Source: Nocardia cyriacigeorgica (GTDB lineage Bacteria; Actinomycetota; Actinomycetes; Mycobacteriales; Mycobacteriaceae). Taken from it: 64,000 bases of DNA. Made by a program: the position numbers and the translations under genes. The stretch covers positions 91,633 to 155,632 of the forward strand of contig NZ_JARWNX010000029.1 in NCBI RefSeq assembly GCF_029868385.1, written 5' to 3'. Of the stretch, positions 18,211 through 26,277 are shown piece after piece. How positions within the stretch are numbered: the stretch's first letter is position 1; the number at the start of each line of letters is the position of its first letter. The notes beneath the pieces were generated by a model. The model ran no database searches. It worked only from the letters and a program-made list of their open reading frames with translations, and had not been told where the DNA came from.

Positions 18211-18972
18211 TCATCGGAACTCACCGTGGCGTCCGGCGCCGGAGGCGAATCGGGCGGCGCCGTCGAGCGCACCGTCCATGAGCGCGCCCATACCGTGCCG
18301 GAATTCGTTGCGCAGCGCGGCCTCTTCCTCGAGGCCGTCCTGCTCCAGCAGCGACAACCGGTCCGACCGCAGGCAGGTCTGCGGCAGTGCGGCCAGCTGT
18401 CCGGCGACCTCCTCGGCCACCCTGCGGGCATCGCCAGTGGGCACCACCCGGCTGACCAGCCCCATCTGCAACGCCTCCGGCGCGCTGACCGGACGGCCGG
18501 TGAGCACCATGTCCATGGCGCGGCCCGTGCCGACGATCCTCGGCAGGCGCACGGTGCCGCCGTCGATCAGCGGTACACCCCAGCGGCGGCAGAACACACC
18601 GAAGGTGCTGTCCTGTTCGGCGATCCGCAGATCACACCACAGCGCCAGCTCCAGCCCGCCCGCGACGGCGTAGCCGGACACGGCGGCGATCACCGGTTTG
18701 GACAACCGCATGCGGGTGGGGCCCATGGGACCGTCGCCGTCCTCGGTGACCTGATTGGAGTTCTCCCCGCCCATCGATTTGAGATCGGCACCGGCGCAGA
18801 AGGTGCCGCCCTCGCCCCACAGCACGGCGACCGCGGCGTCGGGATCGGCGTCGAAGGCGCGGAACGCATCGGCCAGCGCCCGCGCGGTCGGTCCGTCGAC
18901 GGCATTGCGTGCCTGCGGCCGGTGCAGGATCACCGTGGTGACCGGCCCGGCGTGTTCGACTCTGACGCTCAT
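18211..18972 (-). CDS. Crotonase-fold protein, enoyl-CoA hydratase-like
   Basis: A 253-residue crotonase superfamily member. CoA-binding and oxyanion-hole segments are clear: FCAGADLKSM and SGYAVAGGLELALWCDLRIA. The Glu matching rat hydratase Glu144 is present (GGLEL). The position matching Glu164 is Cys in TFGVFCRRWGVPLIDGG, so canonical hydratase chemistry is doubtful; isomerase, hydrolase or another crotonase reaction is possible. The frame is open far upstream, but MSVRVEHAGPVTTVILHRP is the natural start; ATG 18984 would add four residues. Divergent from a TetR gene across 64 bases containing a perfect inverted repeat. Confidence 0.85.
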   Translation of the reverse strand: MSVRVEHAGPVTTVILHRPQARNAVDGPTARALADAFRAFDADPDAAVAVLWGEGGTFCAGADLKSMGGENSNQVTEDGDGPMGPTRMRLSKPVIAAVSGYAVAGGLELALWCDLRIAEQDSTFGVFCRRWGVPLIDGGTVRLPRIVGTGRAMDMVLTGRPVSAPEALQMGLVSRVVPTGDARRVAEEVAGQLAALPQTCLRSDRLSLLEQDGLEEEAALRNEFRHGMGALMDGALDGAARFASGAGRHGEFR

Positions 18973-19008
18973 CTCACCGACCATACGGCCTGATACCCCC
19001 TTGTGTGA

Positions 19009-19033
19009 AGAAGTGAATTCGTGCTTCACTTCT
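19009..19033. promoter_or_regulatory. Inverted-repeat operator between crotonase and TetR genes
   Basis: AGAAGTGAA (19009-19017) and TTCACTTCT (19025-19033) are perfect 9-bp inverted repeats with a 7-base spacer. The site ends 3 bases before the TetR GTG and lies 37 bases upstream of the crotonase start. It is the natural operator for the TetR protein, controlling both divergent transcripts. Confidence 0.75.
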
Positions 19034-19036
19034 TGC

Positions 19037-19792
19037 GTGGTGTACCGCAGAACTCCCGCCGTACAGGCCAGGCTCGACGCGCAGTCGGCACTGATCGTGC
19101 AGGCCGCGACCAGGGTGCTGTCCAGGGACGGCTTCGCCGGTCTGTCCATGGCGGCGGTGGCAGCCGAGGCCGGGGTGGCCACCGGAACGGTGTACAAGCA
19201 CTTCGAGGGCAAGGCCGATCTGGTGACCGGCGTCTTCCGCAAGGTGGTCACCCGCGAGGTCGAGGCCGTCGCGGCGGCGGGTTCCGAAGGCGACGCCGCC
19301 CATCGGGTCAGTGCGGCTGTCGAGACGTTCGCCGTGCGCGCACTGAAGAATCCGAAACTCGCCTACGTCCTGCTGGCCGAACCCGTCGACGCGGCGGTCG
19401 ACACCGAACGTCTGCGGTTCCGGCGCGCCTTCGCCGAAACCTTCGAGGCGGCGGTGGCCGATGGCGTCGCCCGCGGCGAGCTGCCCGCCCAGGACGCGCG
19501 GATCAGCTCCGCCGCCATGGTCGGCGCGATCGGTGAGGTGCTCGTCGGGCCGCTCGCCCATGCCCCGCACACCGAATCCGTCGTCCCGGAACTGGTGTCG
19601 TTCGCCCTTCGCGCCCTCGGGGTACGCCACGAACCACGCCGCGACACCAGCTGGCCATCGATACCCATCACCACCACCGCACCACGCCCGGGTCCGGGCG
19701 CTTATCCACTCACCCCCGATCCGGCCGACGGCCTGTCCACCATGCCGATCCCCGCGGCCACACACCCAGGAGCGCACGATGCAGACGCATGA
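19037..19792 (+). CDS. TetR/AcrR family regulator
   Basis: A 251-residue repressor-type protein. The N-terminal helix-turn-helix reads VQAATRVLSRDGFAGLSMAAVAAEAGVATGTVYKHFEGKADLV, ending in the TVYKHF recognition-helix signature. The ligand domain follows to about residue 190, and the last 40 residues are Pro/Thr-rich and probably disordered. The start is one of two adjacent GTG codons (19037 or 19040); upstream sequence is not TetR-like. It overlaps the following acyl-CoA dehydrogenase gene by 14 bases. The inverted repeat at 19009-19033 is its likely operator. The ligand may be an acyl-CoA given the neighbours, which is inference. Confidence 0.88.
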   Translation: MVYRRTPAVQARLDAQSALIVQAATRVLSRDGFAGLSMAAVAAEAGVATGTVYKHFEGKADLVTGVFRKVVTREVEAVAAAGSEGDAAHRVSAAVETFAVRALKNPKLAYVLLAEPVDAAVDTERLRFRRAFAETFEAAVADGVARGELPAQDARISSAAMVGAIGEVLVGPLAHAPHTESVVPELVSFALRALGVRHEPRRDTSWPSIPITTTAPRPGPGAYPLTPDPADGLSTMPIPAATHPGAHDADA

Positions 19793-21398
19793 GGTCTTCA
19801 ACCAGGTCCCGCCGATCGTCCCGTTCGACGTCTCCCGCAATCCGGCCCTACTCGAGGGGCTGCACCGGGAAGGGGCGGGCTGGGCCGAGGCCGAGGTGCG
19901 CGAACTCGGCGCACTGGCGGGCAGCGCGCGCGCCCAGGAGTGGGGCAGGCTGGCCAACGAATATCCGCCGGTGCTGCGCACCCACGACCGCTACGGTCAC
20001 CGCATCGACGAGGTCGAGTTCCATCCGCACTGGCACGACCTGATGGACGTCGCGGTATCGCACGGCCTGCACGGCGCACCGTGGCTCGATGATCGGCCGG
20101 GCGCACACACCGCACGCGCGGCGAAGTTCTACACCTGGGGAGCGGCCGAGGCCGGGCACATGTGCCCGATCTCGATGACGTACGCCGTGGTCCCGGCTCT
20201 GCGCAACAACCAGGAACTCGCCGCGAGATACGAACCGCTGCTCGGTTCGCGCACCTACGATTTCGGTCTGCGCGAACCGTCCACGAAGGCGGGCCTCATC
20301 GCGGGCATGTCGATGACGGAGAAGCAGGGCGGCTCCGACGTACGCGCGAACACCACGACGGCCACCCCACAGCCGGACGGCTCCTACCGGATCGTCGGGC
20401 ACAAGTGGTTCACCTCGGCGCCCATGTCGGATATGTTCCTCACCCTGGCGCAGGCGCCCGGTGGGCTGTCCTGTTTCCTGCTGCCGCGGGTACTGCCCGA
20501 TGGCACCCGCAATCCGATTCGCATCCAGCGCCTCAAGGACAAACTGGGCAACAAGTCCAATGCCTCCTCGGAGATCGAATACGAGAATGCCACCGGCTGG
20601 CTGGTCGGCGCCGAGGGCGCGGGCGTCAAGACCATCATCGAGATGGTGAACATGACCAGGCTGGACTGTGTGATCGGTTCGGCCACCGGAATGCGGGTCG
20701 GCGCGGTCTTCGCGGTGCACCACGCCCGGCATCGGGAAGTGTTCGGCGCCAAGCTGATCGATCAGCCCGCCATGGCGAACGTCCTGGCCGATCTGGTCAT
20801 CGAATCGGATGCCGCCACCACCGTCATGATGCGCCTGGCCGGTGCCACCGACCGCGCGAGCAGCGATCCCGCCGAGGCGGCGCTGCGCCGGATCGCCCTT
20901 GCCGTCACCAAGTACTGGGTGTGCAAGCGCGCGCCGTCGCATGCGGCGGAGGCACTGGAATGCTTCGGCGGCAATGGTTACGCCGAAGAGTCCGGGATGC
21001 CGCGCCTGTACCGGGAGGCGCCCCTGATGTCGATCTGGGAGGGCTCGGGCAATGTCGCGGCGCTGGACGCACTACGCGCCATGGGCCGTCAGCCGGAAAC
21101 GGTCGAGGCCTACTTCCACGAGGTGAATCTCGCCCGCGGCGCGAACCCACGGCTCGACGATGCCATCGACCGGGTCGGCAAGGAGTTGTCGGATCTCAGC
21201 GATATCGAATACCGCGCCCGCCGGGTGATCGAGCTGATGGCGCTGGTGTTCCAGGGCGCACAGCTGGTACGGCACGGCCATTCCGCGGTCGCCGACGCCT
21301 TCTGCGCCACCCGCCTCGGTGACGACTGGGGCATCGCCTTCGGCACCCTGCCCACCGGGGTCGATACCGCAGCCATCATCGAGCGGGCCTTCGTCTGA
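19779..21398 (+). CDS. AidB-like acyl-CoA dehydrogenase family protein
   Basis: A 539-residue FAD flavoprotein matching the length and motif pattern of E. coli AidB rather than short-chain acyl-CoA dehydrogenases. Visible segments are MSMTEKQGGSDVRANTT, KWFTSAPMSDMF, RIQRLKDKLGNKSNASSEIE, and the AidB-type ECFGGNGYAEESGMPRLYRE followed by SIWEGSGNV. AidB belongs to the alkylation-damage response in E. coli, but many actinobacterial members sit in lipid loci and may oxidise acyl-CoAs. Start ATG 19779 has AGGAG 6-7 bases upstream, inside the end of the TetR gene. Co-transcription with that regulator is expected. Confidence 0.88.
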   Translation: MQTHEVFNQVPPIVPFDVSRNPALLEGLHREGAGWAEAEVRELGALAGSARAQEWGRLANEYPPVLRTHDRYGHRIDEVEFHPHWHDLMDVAVSHGLHGAPWLDDRPGAHTARAAKFYTWGAAEAGHMCPISMTYAVVPALRNNQELAARYEPLLGSRTYDFGLREPSTKAGLIAGMSMTEKQGGSDVRANTTTATPQPDGSYRIVGHKWFTSAPMSDMFLTLAQAPGGLSCFLLPRVLPDGTRNPIRIQRLKDKLGNKSNASSEIEYENATGWLVGAEGAGVKTIIEMVNMTRLDCVIGSATGMRVGAVFAVHHARHREVFGAKLIDQPAMANVLADLVIESDAATTVMMRLAGATDRASSDPAEAALRRIALAVTKYWVCKRAPSHAAEALECFGGNGYAEESGMPRLYREAPLMSIWEGSGNVAALDALRAMGRQPETVEAYFHEVNLARGANPRLDDAIDRVGKELSDLSDIEYRARRVIELMALVFQGAQLVRHGHSAVADAFCATRLGDDWGIAFGTLPTGVDTAAIIERAFV

Positions 21399-21422
21399 CC
21401 GCCCGCGGGTACCGTCACGCCG

Positions 21423-22094
21423 GTGACAGCTGATCCGGAAACGACCGTGAGGGCGCTCGCCGAACAGGTGCTGGCCCGAGCCGACGGGCATATGGGCCGA
21501 TATCTGCTCGGCATCGCCGGCCCGCCCGGTGCGGGTAAGTCGACGCTGTCGGCGGCGTTGCGTGAGGCCATCAACGCCGTAGCCGGGGCTGCTGTCGCCG
21601 AGCTGGCGCCCATGGACGGGTTCCACCAGACCAACGCACAGCTGCGTGCCGCCGGACGTCTGGCGGGCAAGGGCGAACCCGACACCTTCGATGTCACCGG
21701 ATTCGTCGACGGCCTGAACCGGTTACGGCACAATCCGATCGGCATACCGGTGCCGTGGCCCACCTTCGACCGCGCCACCGATGAGCCCGCACCCGGCGCC
21801 GTCGTCGTGACCGATCAGCGGATCGTCATCACCGAGGGCAACTATCTGCTGCTCGACGACGAGCCGTGGTCGGCGGTGCGGCCCCTGCTGGACGAATGCT
21901 GGTACCTGACCACCGACCGGAACACCCTCATCGACCGGCTGCTGCGCCGCCACCGGCACGGCGGACGAGACGATGCCGCCGCGGCGATCAAGGTGCACGA
22001 CAGCGATATGGTCAACGCCGACCAGGTCGCCCGGACCGCACAGCACGCCGACCTGGTGCTCTACGGCCGAGACAGCAGATACTTCCTCGGCTGA
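21423..22094 (+). CDS. Nucleoside/nucleotide kinase family protein
   Basis: A 223-residue P-loop kinase of the uridine kinase/pantothenate kinase-like group. Walker A is IAGPPGAGKSTLS (about 30-43). PMDGFHQTNAQLRAAG carries the Asp-Gly-Phe-His of substrate binding, and VITEGNYLLLDDEPW is the second acidic motif with its EGNY signature. A lid region is RLLRRHRHGGRDDAAAA. The phosphate acceptor is unknown; related proteins include fructose- and uridine-kinase-like enzymes. GTG start at 21423, 24 bases after the AidB-like gene, so it may belong to that transcript. Confidence 0.8.
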   Translation: MTADPETTVRALAEQVLARADGHMGRYLLGIAGPPGAGKSTLSAALREAINAVAGAAVAELAPMDGFHQTNAQLRAAGRLAGKGEPDTFDVTGFVDGLNRLRHNPIGIPVPWPTFDRATDEPAPGAVVVTDQRIVITEGNYLLLDDEPWSAVRPLLDECWYLTTDRNTLIDRLLRRHRHGGRDDAAAAIKVHDSDMVNADQVARTAQHADLVLYGRDSRYFLG

Positions 22095-22154
22095 CCGGAT
22101 ACCGATCCGGCGCGTATCGCACCGCACCGCACCGGACCGGTCGATCATGGACCG

Positions 22155-22703
22155 ATGACGGCGATCCCACAAACCTCCCGACGCGTGCACGCCCTGCGCA
22201 ATATCGGCACGGTGGTGTGCGCGCTGCTGCTCTACTACTGCGTTCCGATCGGCTCCGATATCGCCGCCACCTGGCCGGCCCGGATCGTCACGCTGATCGC
22301 GTTCGTCGCGGGAGTCCTCGGGCTGGCCTGGCTCGGCTACCGGCGGATCACGCAGTACATCGCCGCCATGGAGGACACCACCCACCGCATCGACGGGCTC
22401 CTGCTCGTGGTGTCGGTGGTCGTGATCTTCTTCGCGCTGTTCTACTACCTTCTCGACGCGCGTGGCACGAATCAGTTCGACGGCATCGACACCCGCACCG
22501 ATGCCCTCTATTACACGGTGTCGACACTGGCGACCGTCGGCTACGGCGATATCCACGCGGTCGGCCAGGCCGCCCGCATCGCCAGCATGGTGCAGATCAT
22601 TTTCGATCTCATCGTGCTCGGCACGCTGATCACCGTGCTGACCACCAGCGTCACCCGGCGGCTGGAACTGTTACGGCAGCAGAAGCCGGACGATGCGAAT
22701 TAA
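22155..22703 (+). CDS. Potassium channel family protein
   Basis: A 182-residue membrane protein with four hydrophobic segments. The last two flank a pore loop with the K+ selectivity filter in STLATVGYGDIHAVG (TVGYGD). The pattern fits a small Ion_trans_2 channel with two extra N-terminal helices. No RCK or other regulatory domain follows; the protein ends with a short charged tail (RRLELLRQQKPDDAN). Start ATG 22155, 60 bases after the kinase gene. Confidence 0.88.
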   Translation: MTAIPQTSRRVHALRNIGTVVCALLLYYCVPIGSDIAATWPARIVTLIAFVAGVLGLAWLGYRRITQYIAAMEDTTHRIDGLLLVVSVVVIFFALFYYLLDARGTNQFDGIDTRTDALYYTVSTLATVGYGDIHAVGQAARIASMVQIIFDLIVLGTLITVLTTSVTRRLELLRQQKPDDAN

Positions 22704-22819
22704 CCTGGCGCCATGCCGGATTCCGCCGAATACGATCAGATCGCCGCGGTGAGCGCGCACGGCGTCGCGCCCGCCGCACCCGAGGAGGTCGCCGCCGCAC
22801 TGTCCGGACTCGCCTTCGG

Positions 22820-23518
22820 TCAGCCGGATTGGCGGGCGGTGCCACGCTGGGACACCGAGGAGGGCACCGCGATACCGGCCTCGAGGTCGGACGCGGACAC
22901 CGGTGGGTCCCACACCTGACGCGTCGGCACCACACCGGCCCACACACCGCCCGCGTCGATATCGGCGGCGTCGTCCTTCGGCCCGCCTTCGCGTATCTTC
23001 ACCGACGCCTCGGTGAGTTCGAGCGCGAGCACCGTGGTCGCGGCCAGTTCCTTCTTGTTCGGCGGTCGGACCCGATCCCAGGACCCGGGCGCCGCGTGCT
23101 CGACGATCACCCGCAGTCCGTGCAGCCGCTGCTGCGGATCGGTGATCTCGACGGCACGCCCGAGCACCACCGCCGAGCGATAGTTCATCGAGAAATGCAT
23201 GGCCGAACGGGCATAGACCACACCGTCGACCAGGGTGACCGCCACCGACACGTCCTGTTCCAGCGCCGCCCGCAGATTGCCGGCGCCAGTAGATCCGTGC
23301 AGGTAGAGAAGGTTTCCATCACGACCGTACGCGGTGGGCAGCACCACGGGGACGCCGCCGAGCAGCACGCCGAGATGGCAGATGAGTCCCGCGTCGAGCA
23401 CCGCGTCCAAGTCGGCACGATCGGTCCGGGCACGATCCTTCAGCCGCGTGGGTGTGCTGCGCGAAGTCGGCGAGAGCGGGGGCCGGAGCAGGGCTTGTTC
23501 GGTCATATGGTTCAGCAT
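22820..23518 (-). CDS. Pyridoxamine 5'-phosphate oxidase-like flavoprotein
   Basis: A 232-residue split-barrel protein of the PNPOx-like family that likely binds FMN or F420. The central region (VLDAGLICHLGVLLGGVPVV, YLHGSTGAGNLRAAL, YRSAVVLGRAVEI) is typical of pyridoxamine oxidase-family proteins near MocR regulators. True PdxH activity is not implied. Start may be ATG 23518 or ATG 23506 (MTEQALLRPP); neither has a strong ribosome binding site. It is divergent from a MocR regulator with a 59-base gap, suggesting direct control by that protein. Confidence 0.85.
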   Translation of the reverse strand: MLNHMTEQALLRPPLSPTSRSTPTRLKDRARTDRADLDAVLDAGLICHLGVLLGGVPVVLPTAYGRDGNLLYLHGSTGAGNLRAALEQDVSVAVTLVDGVVYARSAMHFSMNYRSAVVLGRAVEITDPQQRLHGLRVIVEHAAPGSWDRVRPPNKKELAATTVLALELTEASVKIREGGPKDDAADIDAGGVWAGVVPTRQVWDPPVSASDLEAGIAVPSSVSQRGTARQSG

Positions 23519-23525
23519 GCCGGGA

Positions 23526-23550
23526 CCAATGGCATCCTGATATAGCCAAT
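23526..23550. promoter_or_regulatory. Two CCAAT direct repeats, 20 bp apart
   Basis: CCAAT occurs at 23526-23530 and 23546-23550, exactly 20 bases (about two helical turns) apart, in the 59-base gap between the PNPOx-like gene and the MocR gene. MocR regulators such as PdxR bind direct repeats, so this is the best operator candidate. Five bases is short and the assignment is tentative. Confidence 0.35.
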
Positions 23551-23577
23551 ACTGGAGAAGTTCGAAAGGCCACTTTC

Positions 23578-24957
23578 ATGTCCGAGGTCATCGCCGAACT
23601 GCTCGAACTCGACCGGAACGCCACGGCGCCGCTGTCGGTCCAACTGGCCGACGGGCTACGTCGGGCGGCTACCTCCGGGGCGCTGCGCGGCGGGGACAGG
23701 CTGCCCTCCTCACGGTCGCTGGCCGCACAGCTCGCCGTCAGCCGCACAGTGGTGGCCGCCGCCTACGATCAGCTGCACGCCGAGGGCTGGCTCAGCGGCC
23801 GACGCGGTTCGGGCACCTATCTGACCACCGCGCCCGCACCCGCGCCGCATGGCGTCACCACGGGTGCGGTACCCGCGGAGGTGACCGCATTGCTCGATCT
23901 GCGACCGGGCGCGCCGTGCGTACCCGCCATCGACCGGGCGGCGTGGCGGCGGGCCTGGCGGGCCGCCGCGGATCGGGAACCAGTGGTGCGCAAGGATCGC
24001 GCTGGTGAGCAGCGGTATCTGGCGGCGGTCACCGAGCATCTGCTGCGTCATCGTGGACTGCCCGCCGGTGGCGGCACCGCCATTCTGGCGACCTCGGGGA
24101 CGAGCGCCGCGGTCGATGAGATCGCCAGTTCCGTCTTGCGCCCCGGTGACAGCGTCGCCATGGAGGATCCCGGATATCAGCGCGCGGTCGGGGCATTCCG
24201 CGCGGCCGGTGTGCGGGTGCTACCGGTACCTGTCGACGGTGCGGGACTACGGGTCGACGCGCTGCCCAGCGACATCAAAGCCGTGTATTGCACTCCGGCC
24301 CATCAGTTTCCGCTGGGCGAACGGATGACGGCAGCTCGGCGCGTGCAGCTGGTCGATTACGCGCGCGCCAACGACGTACTGCTCATCGAGGACGATTACG
24401 ACGGCGAATTACGTTACGACACCGCGCCTTTGCCCCTACTCGCCGCCATGGCGCCCGATGTGGTGGTCCATCTCGGGACGACGAGCAAGATCCTGTCGCC
24501 CACCCTGGGTGCGGGCTGGCTGGTCGCGGCGCCCGAGGTCACCGCGGCGGTGCTGGCCTACCGCGAACAGATCGGCAGCACCCCGAGTTCCGCCGGGCAG
24601 CTGATCCTTGCCGAGCTGGCCGCGGGCGGCGATCTCGCACGGCATCTGCGCAGACTCCGCCGGATGATGGCCCCGCGACGCGCGTTCGTGGTGGACGAAC
24701 TGAGCCGCCGCGGACTGACCATCCGCGGCGACGACGCCGGTTCACACCTGGTGGTTCCGCTGCCGACCGCCGACGCCGAGCACCGCGCCGTCGCCGAGGC
24801 GAACCGTCGCGGTGTCGCCCTCGATGGCCTTGCCCGCCATCACACCGGCCCACAGCGCACCTTCGGAGTGGCCGTCGGTTACTCCGCGCTACCGGACGAC
24901 GAACTCGCCACCGCGGTACCCCTCGCGGCGGAATGCCTCGAGCGCGCCTGCGCCTGA
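23578..24957 (+). CDS. MocR/PdxR-family GntR-aminotransferase regulator
   Basis: A 459-residue fusion of an N-terminal GntR winged helix (about 12-80; APLSVQLADGLRRAATSGAL, LPSSRSLAAQLAVSRTVV, YDQLHAEGWLSGRRGSGTYL) with a fold-type I aminotransferase-like domain. The PLP-binding lysine is Lys304 in TTSKILSPTLGAGWL, and IEDDYDGELRYD contributes the PLP-ring Asp. Such proteins sense PLP or a related compound and often control adjacent vitamin B6 or amino-acid genes. The divergent PNPOx-like flavoprotein is the likely target. ATG 23578 is chosen because upstream sequence lies in the divergent promoter. Confidence 0.9.
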   Translation: MSEVIAELLELDRNATAPLSVQLADGLRRAATSGALRGGDRLPSSRSLAAQLAVSRTVVAAAYDQLHAEGWLSGRRGSGTYLTTAPAPAPHGVTTGAVPAEVTALLDLRPGAPCVPAIDRAAWRRAWRAAADREPVVRKDRAGEQRYLAAVTEHLLRHRGLPAGGGTAILATSGTSAAVDEIASSVLRPGDSVAMEDPGYQRAVGAFRAAGVRVLPVPVDGAGLRVDALPSDIKAVYCTPAHQFPLGERMTAARRVQLVDYARANDVLLIEDDYDGELRYDTAPLPLLAAMAPDVVVHLGTTSKILSPTLGAGWLVAAPEVTAAVLAYREQIGSTPSSAGQLILAELAAGGDLARHLRRLRRMMAPRRAFVVDELSRRGLTIRGDDAGSHLVVPLPTADAEHRAVAEANRRGVALDGLARHHTGPQRTFGVAVGYSALPDDELATAVPLAAECLERACA

Positions 24958-25329
24958 GCGCGACAGGCCCTTCGGTTCCGGTTCGACCGGTGACGGCGCT
25001 GCCGCACATCCAGACGGCGCTGCCTCGCGTCCCACAGTGCCGATGCCGTCGACCTCCTCGTGCGAGACGGTGGTCCAGTCGACGAATTCGTCGACTGGAC
25101 CTGCTGGACCTCAGCGGGACCGACGGCGGTAGTCGCATGGCTCGGGCAAATGCCGACACACCAGGTTGCCCGCTCCGGCCGCTTCTCCTGAGCTGCCGCG
25201 GCGGTCGCTCCCCGCGTGTCCGCAGTCGGCAGGGCCCGCGCGCTCAACGGTGCGAGCCGTTGTCCGTCGGGCCGCAGACCCTGCCGCGAACGCCCGATTC
25301 TGTCGGTTGTCGCAGGTAGCCTGGTACGC
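24958..25329. other. Gap between MocR gene and Fpg/Nei glycosylase gene
   Basis: About 370 bases without a clear gene. The main feature is a perfect 30-bp palindrome at 25072-25101. A plus-strand frame ending at TGA 25189-25191 reads protein-like for ~55 codons but has no start codon, so it may be a gene remnant or chance. Confidence 0.5.
25072..25101 (+). terminator. Perfect 30-bp palindrome, likely terminator
   Basis: Arms of 15 bases (GGTCCAGTCGACGAA and its complement) meet at GAATTC (centre 25086/25087). It lies 115 bases after the MocR stop and ~230 bases before the glycosylase gene. It is the second perfect GAATTC-centred palindrome in the window. Confidence 0.6.
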
Positions 25330-26196
25330 GTGCCCGAACTACCTGAAGTGGAGGCGTTGGCGCAGTTCCTGCGGGAGCATGCGGTCGGCGCGGTGGTCGG
25401 TCGCGTGGATGTGGCGGCGTTGAGCGCGGTGAAGACCTTCGATCCGCCGGTGACCGCGCTGTCCGGGCGGGATGTGACGGGCGCGGGGCGGTGGGGCAAG
25501 TTCCTCGGTATGGACTGCGGTGGGTTGTGGCTGATCACCCATCTGTCCCGCGGTGGCTGGCTGCGCTGGACCGACAATCCCAGCGCGACACCACCGAAAC
25601 CGGGCAAAGGACCGCTGGCGCTACGCGTGCATTTCTTCACCCCGGAGGGCGCCACCCCTGCCTTCGACCTCACCGAGGCGGGCACCAAGAAGCGGCTCGC
25701 GGTCTATATCGTCGACGATCCACAGCAGGTCCCCGGTATCGCCCGGCTCGGGCCGGACGCACTCGACGTCACCGAGACACAGTTCGCGCAGATCCTCGCC
25801 GGAACGAGCCAGCGCATCAAGACCGCGCTGGTCGAACAATCGCTGCTGGCCGGAATCGGCAATGCCTACTCCGACGAAATCCTGCACACCGCCCGCATCT
25901 CACCGTTCGCCACGGCGAAAACCCTGTCCGAGGACAAGGTGTCGGAACTGTACGAGGCCATGCGCGCGGTGCTGCTCGATGCCGTACAGCGCTCCGTCGG
26001 GCAGGACGCCGCCCGGCTCAAAGGCGAGAAACGTTCGGGTATGCGAGTGCACGCACGCACCGGCCTGCCCTGCCCGGTCTGCGGCGACACCGTCCGCGAG
26101 GTCTCCTTCGCCGAGCGTTCCTTCCAGTACTGCCCGACCTGTCAGACCGGCGGCAAGATCCTCGCCGACCGACGCATGTCCCGATTGCTCAAATAG
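25330..26196 (+). CDS. Fpg/Nei family DNA glycosylase
   Basis: Base excision repair glycosylase/AP lyase (288 residues). From GTG 25330 the protein begins VPELPEVEALAQFL; after Met removal Pro is the catalytic N-terminal nucleophile and Glu the partner acid. The helix-two-turn-helix region is KTALVEQSLLAGIGNAYSDEILH. A four-cysteine zinc finger closes the protein (CPVC...CPTC, about residues 252-278). Whether it prefers oxidised purines (Fpg) or pyrimidines (Nei) cannot be decided from motifs. The frame extends upstream to 25216, but PELPEVE must be N-terminal for activity, which fixes the start. Confidence 0.92.
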   Translation: MPELPEVEALAQFLREHAVGAVVGRVDVAALSAVKTFDPPVTALSGRDVTGAGRWGKFLGMDCGGLWLITHLSRGGWLRWTDNPSATPPKPGKGPLALRVHFFTPEGATPAFDLTEAGTKKRLAVYIVDDPQQVPGIARLGPDALDVTETQFAQILAGTSQRIKTALVEQSLLAGIGNAYSDEILHTARISPFATAKTLSEDKVSELYEAMRAVLLDAVQRSVGQDAARLKGEKRSGMRVHARTGLPCPVCGDTVREVSFAERSFQYCPTCQTGGKILADRRMSRLLK

Positions 26197-26277
26197 AGCC
26201 ACACCGGCACGGTCATCGGCGGCTGATCGAGTAGGCCAGCATGGGATACGGTGCCACGTGTACGGCAGCGATCCGCC

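Noticed and set aside
18973..19251. Upstream extension of the crotonase frame
   Set aside because: It overlaps the TetR coding region and operator on the other strand and has no crotonase similarity.
22713..22919. 68-codon plus-strand ORF (MPDSAEYDQIAAVSAHGVAP...) after the potassium channel gene
   Set aside because: Its first half has coding-like GC3 and lies outside other genes, but the second half is antisense to the PNPOx-like gene, there is no ribosome binding site, and no family is recognised. A real small gene is not excluded.
25025..25191. Protein-like C-terminal frame (DAVDLLVRDGGPVDEFVDWT...) ending at 25191
   Set aside because: No start codon lies between it and the preceding in-frame stop, and it includes the perfect palindrome. 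It could be a gene remnant, but support is too weak to call.
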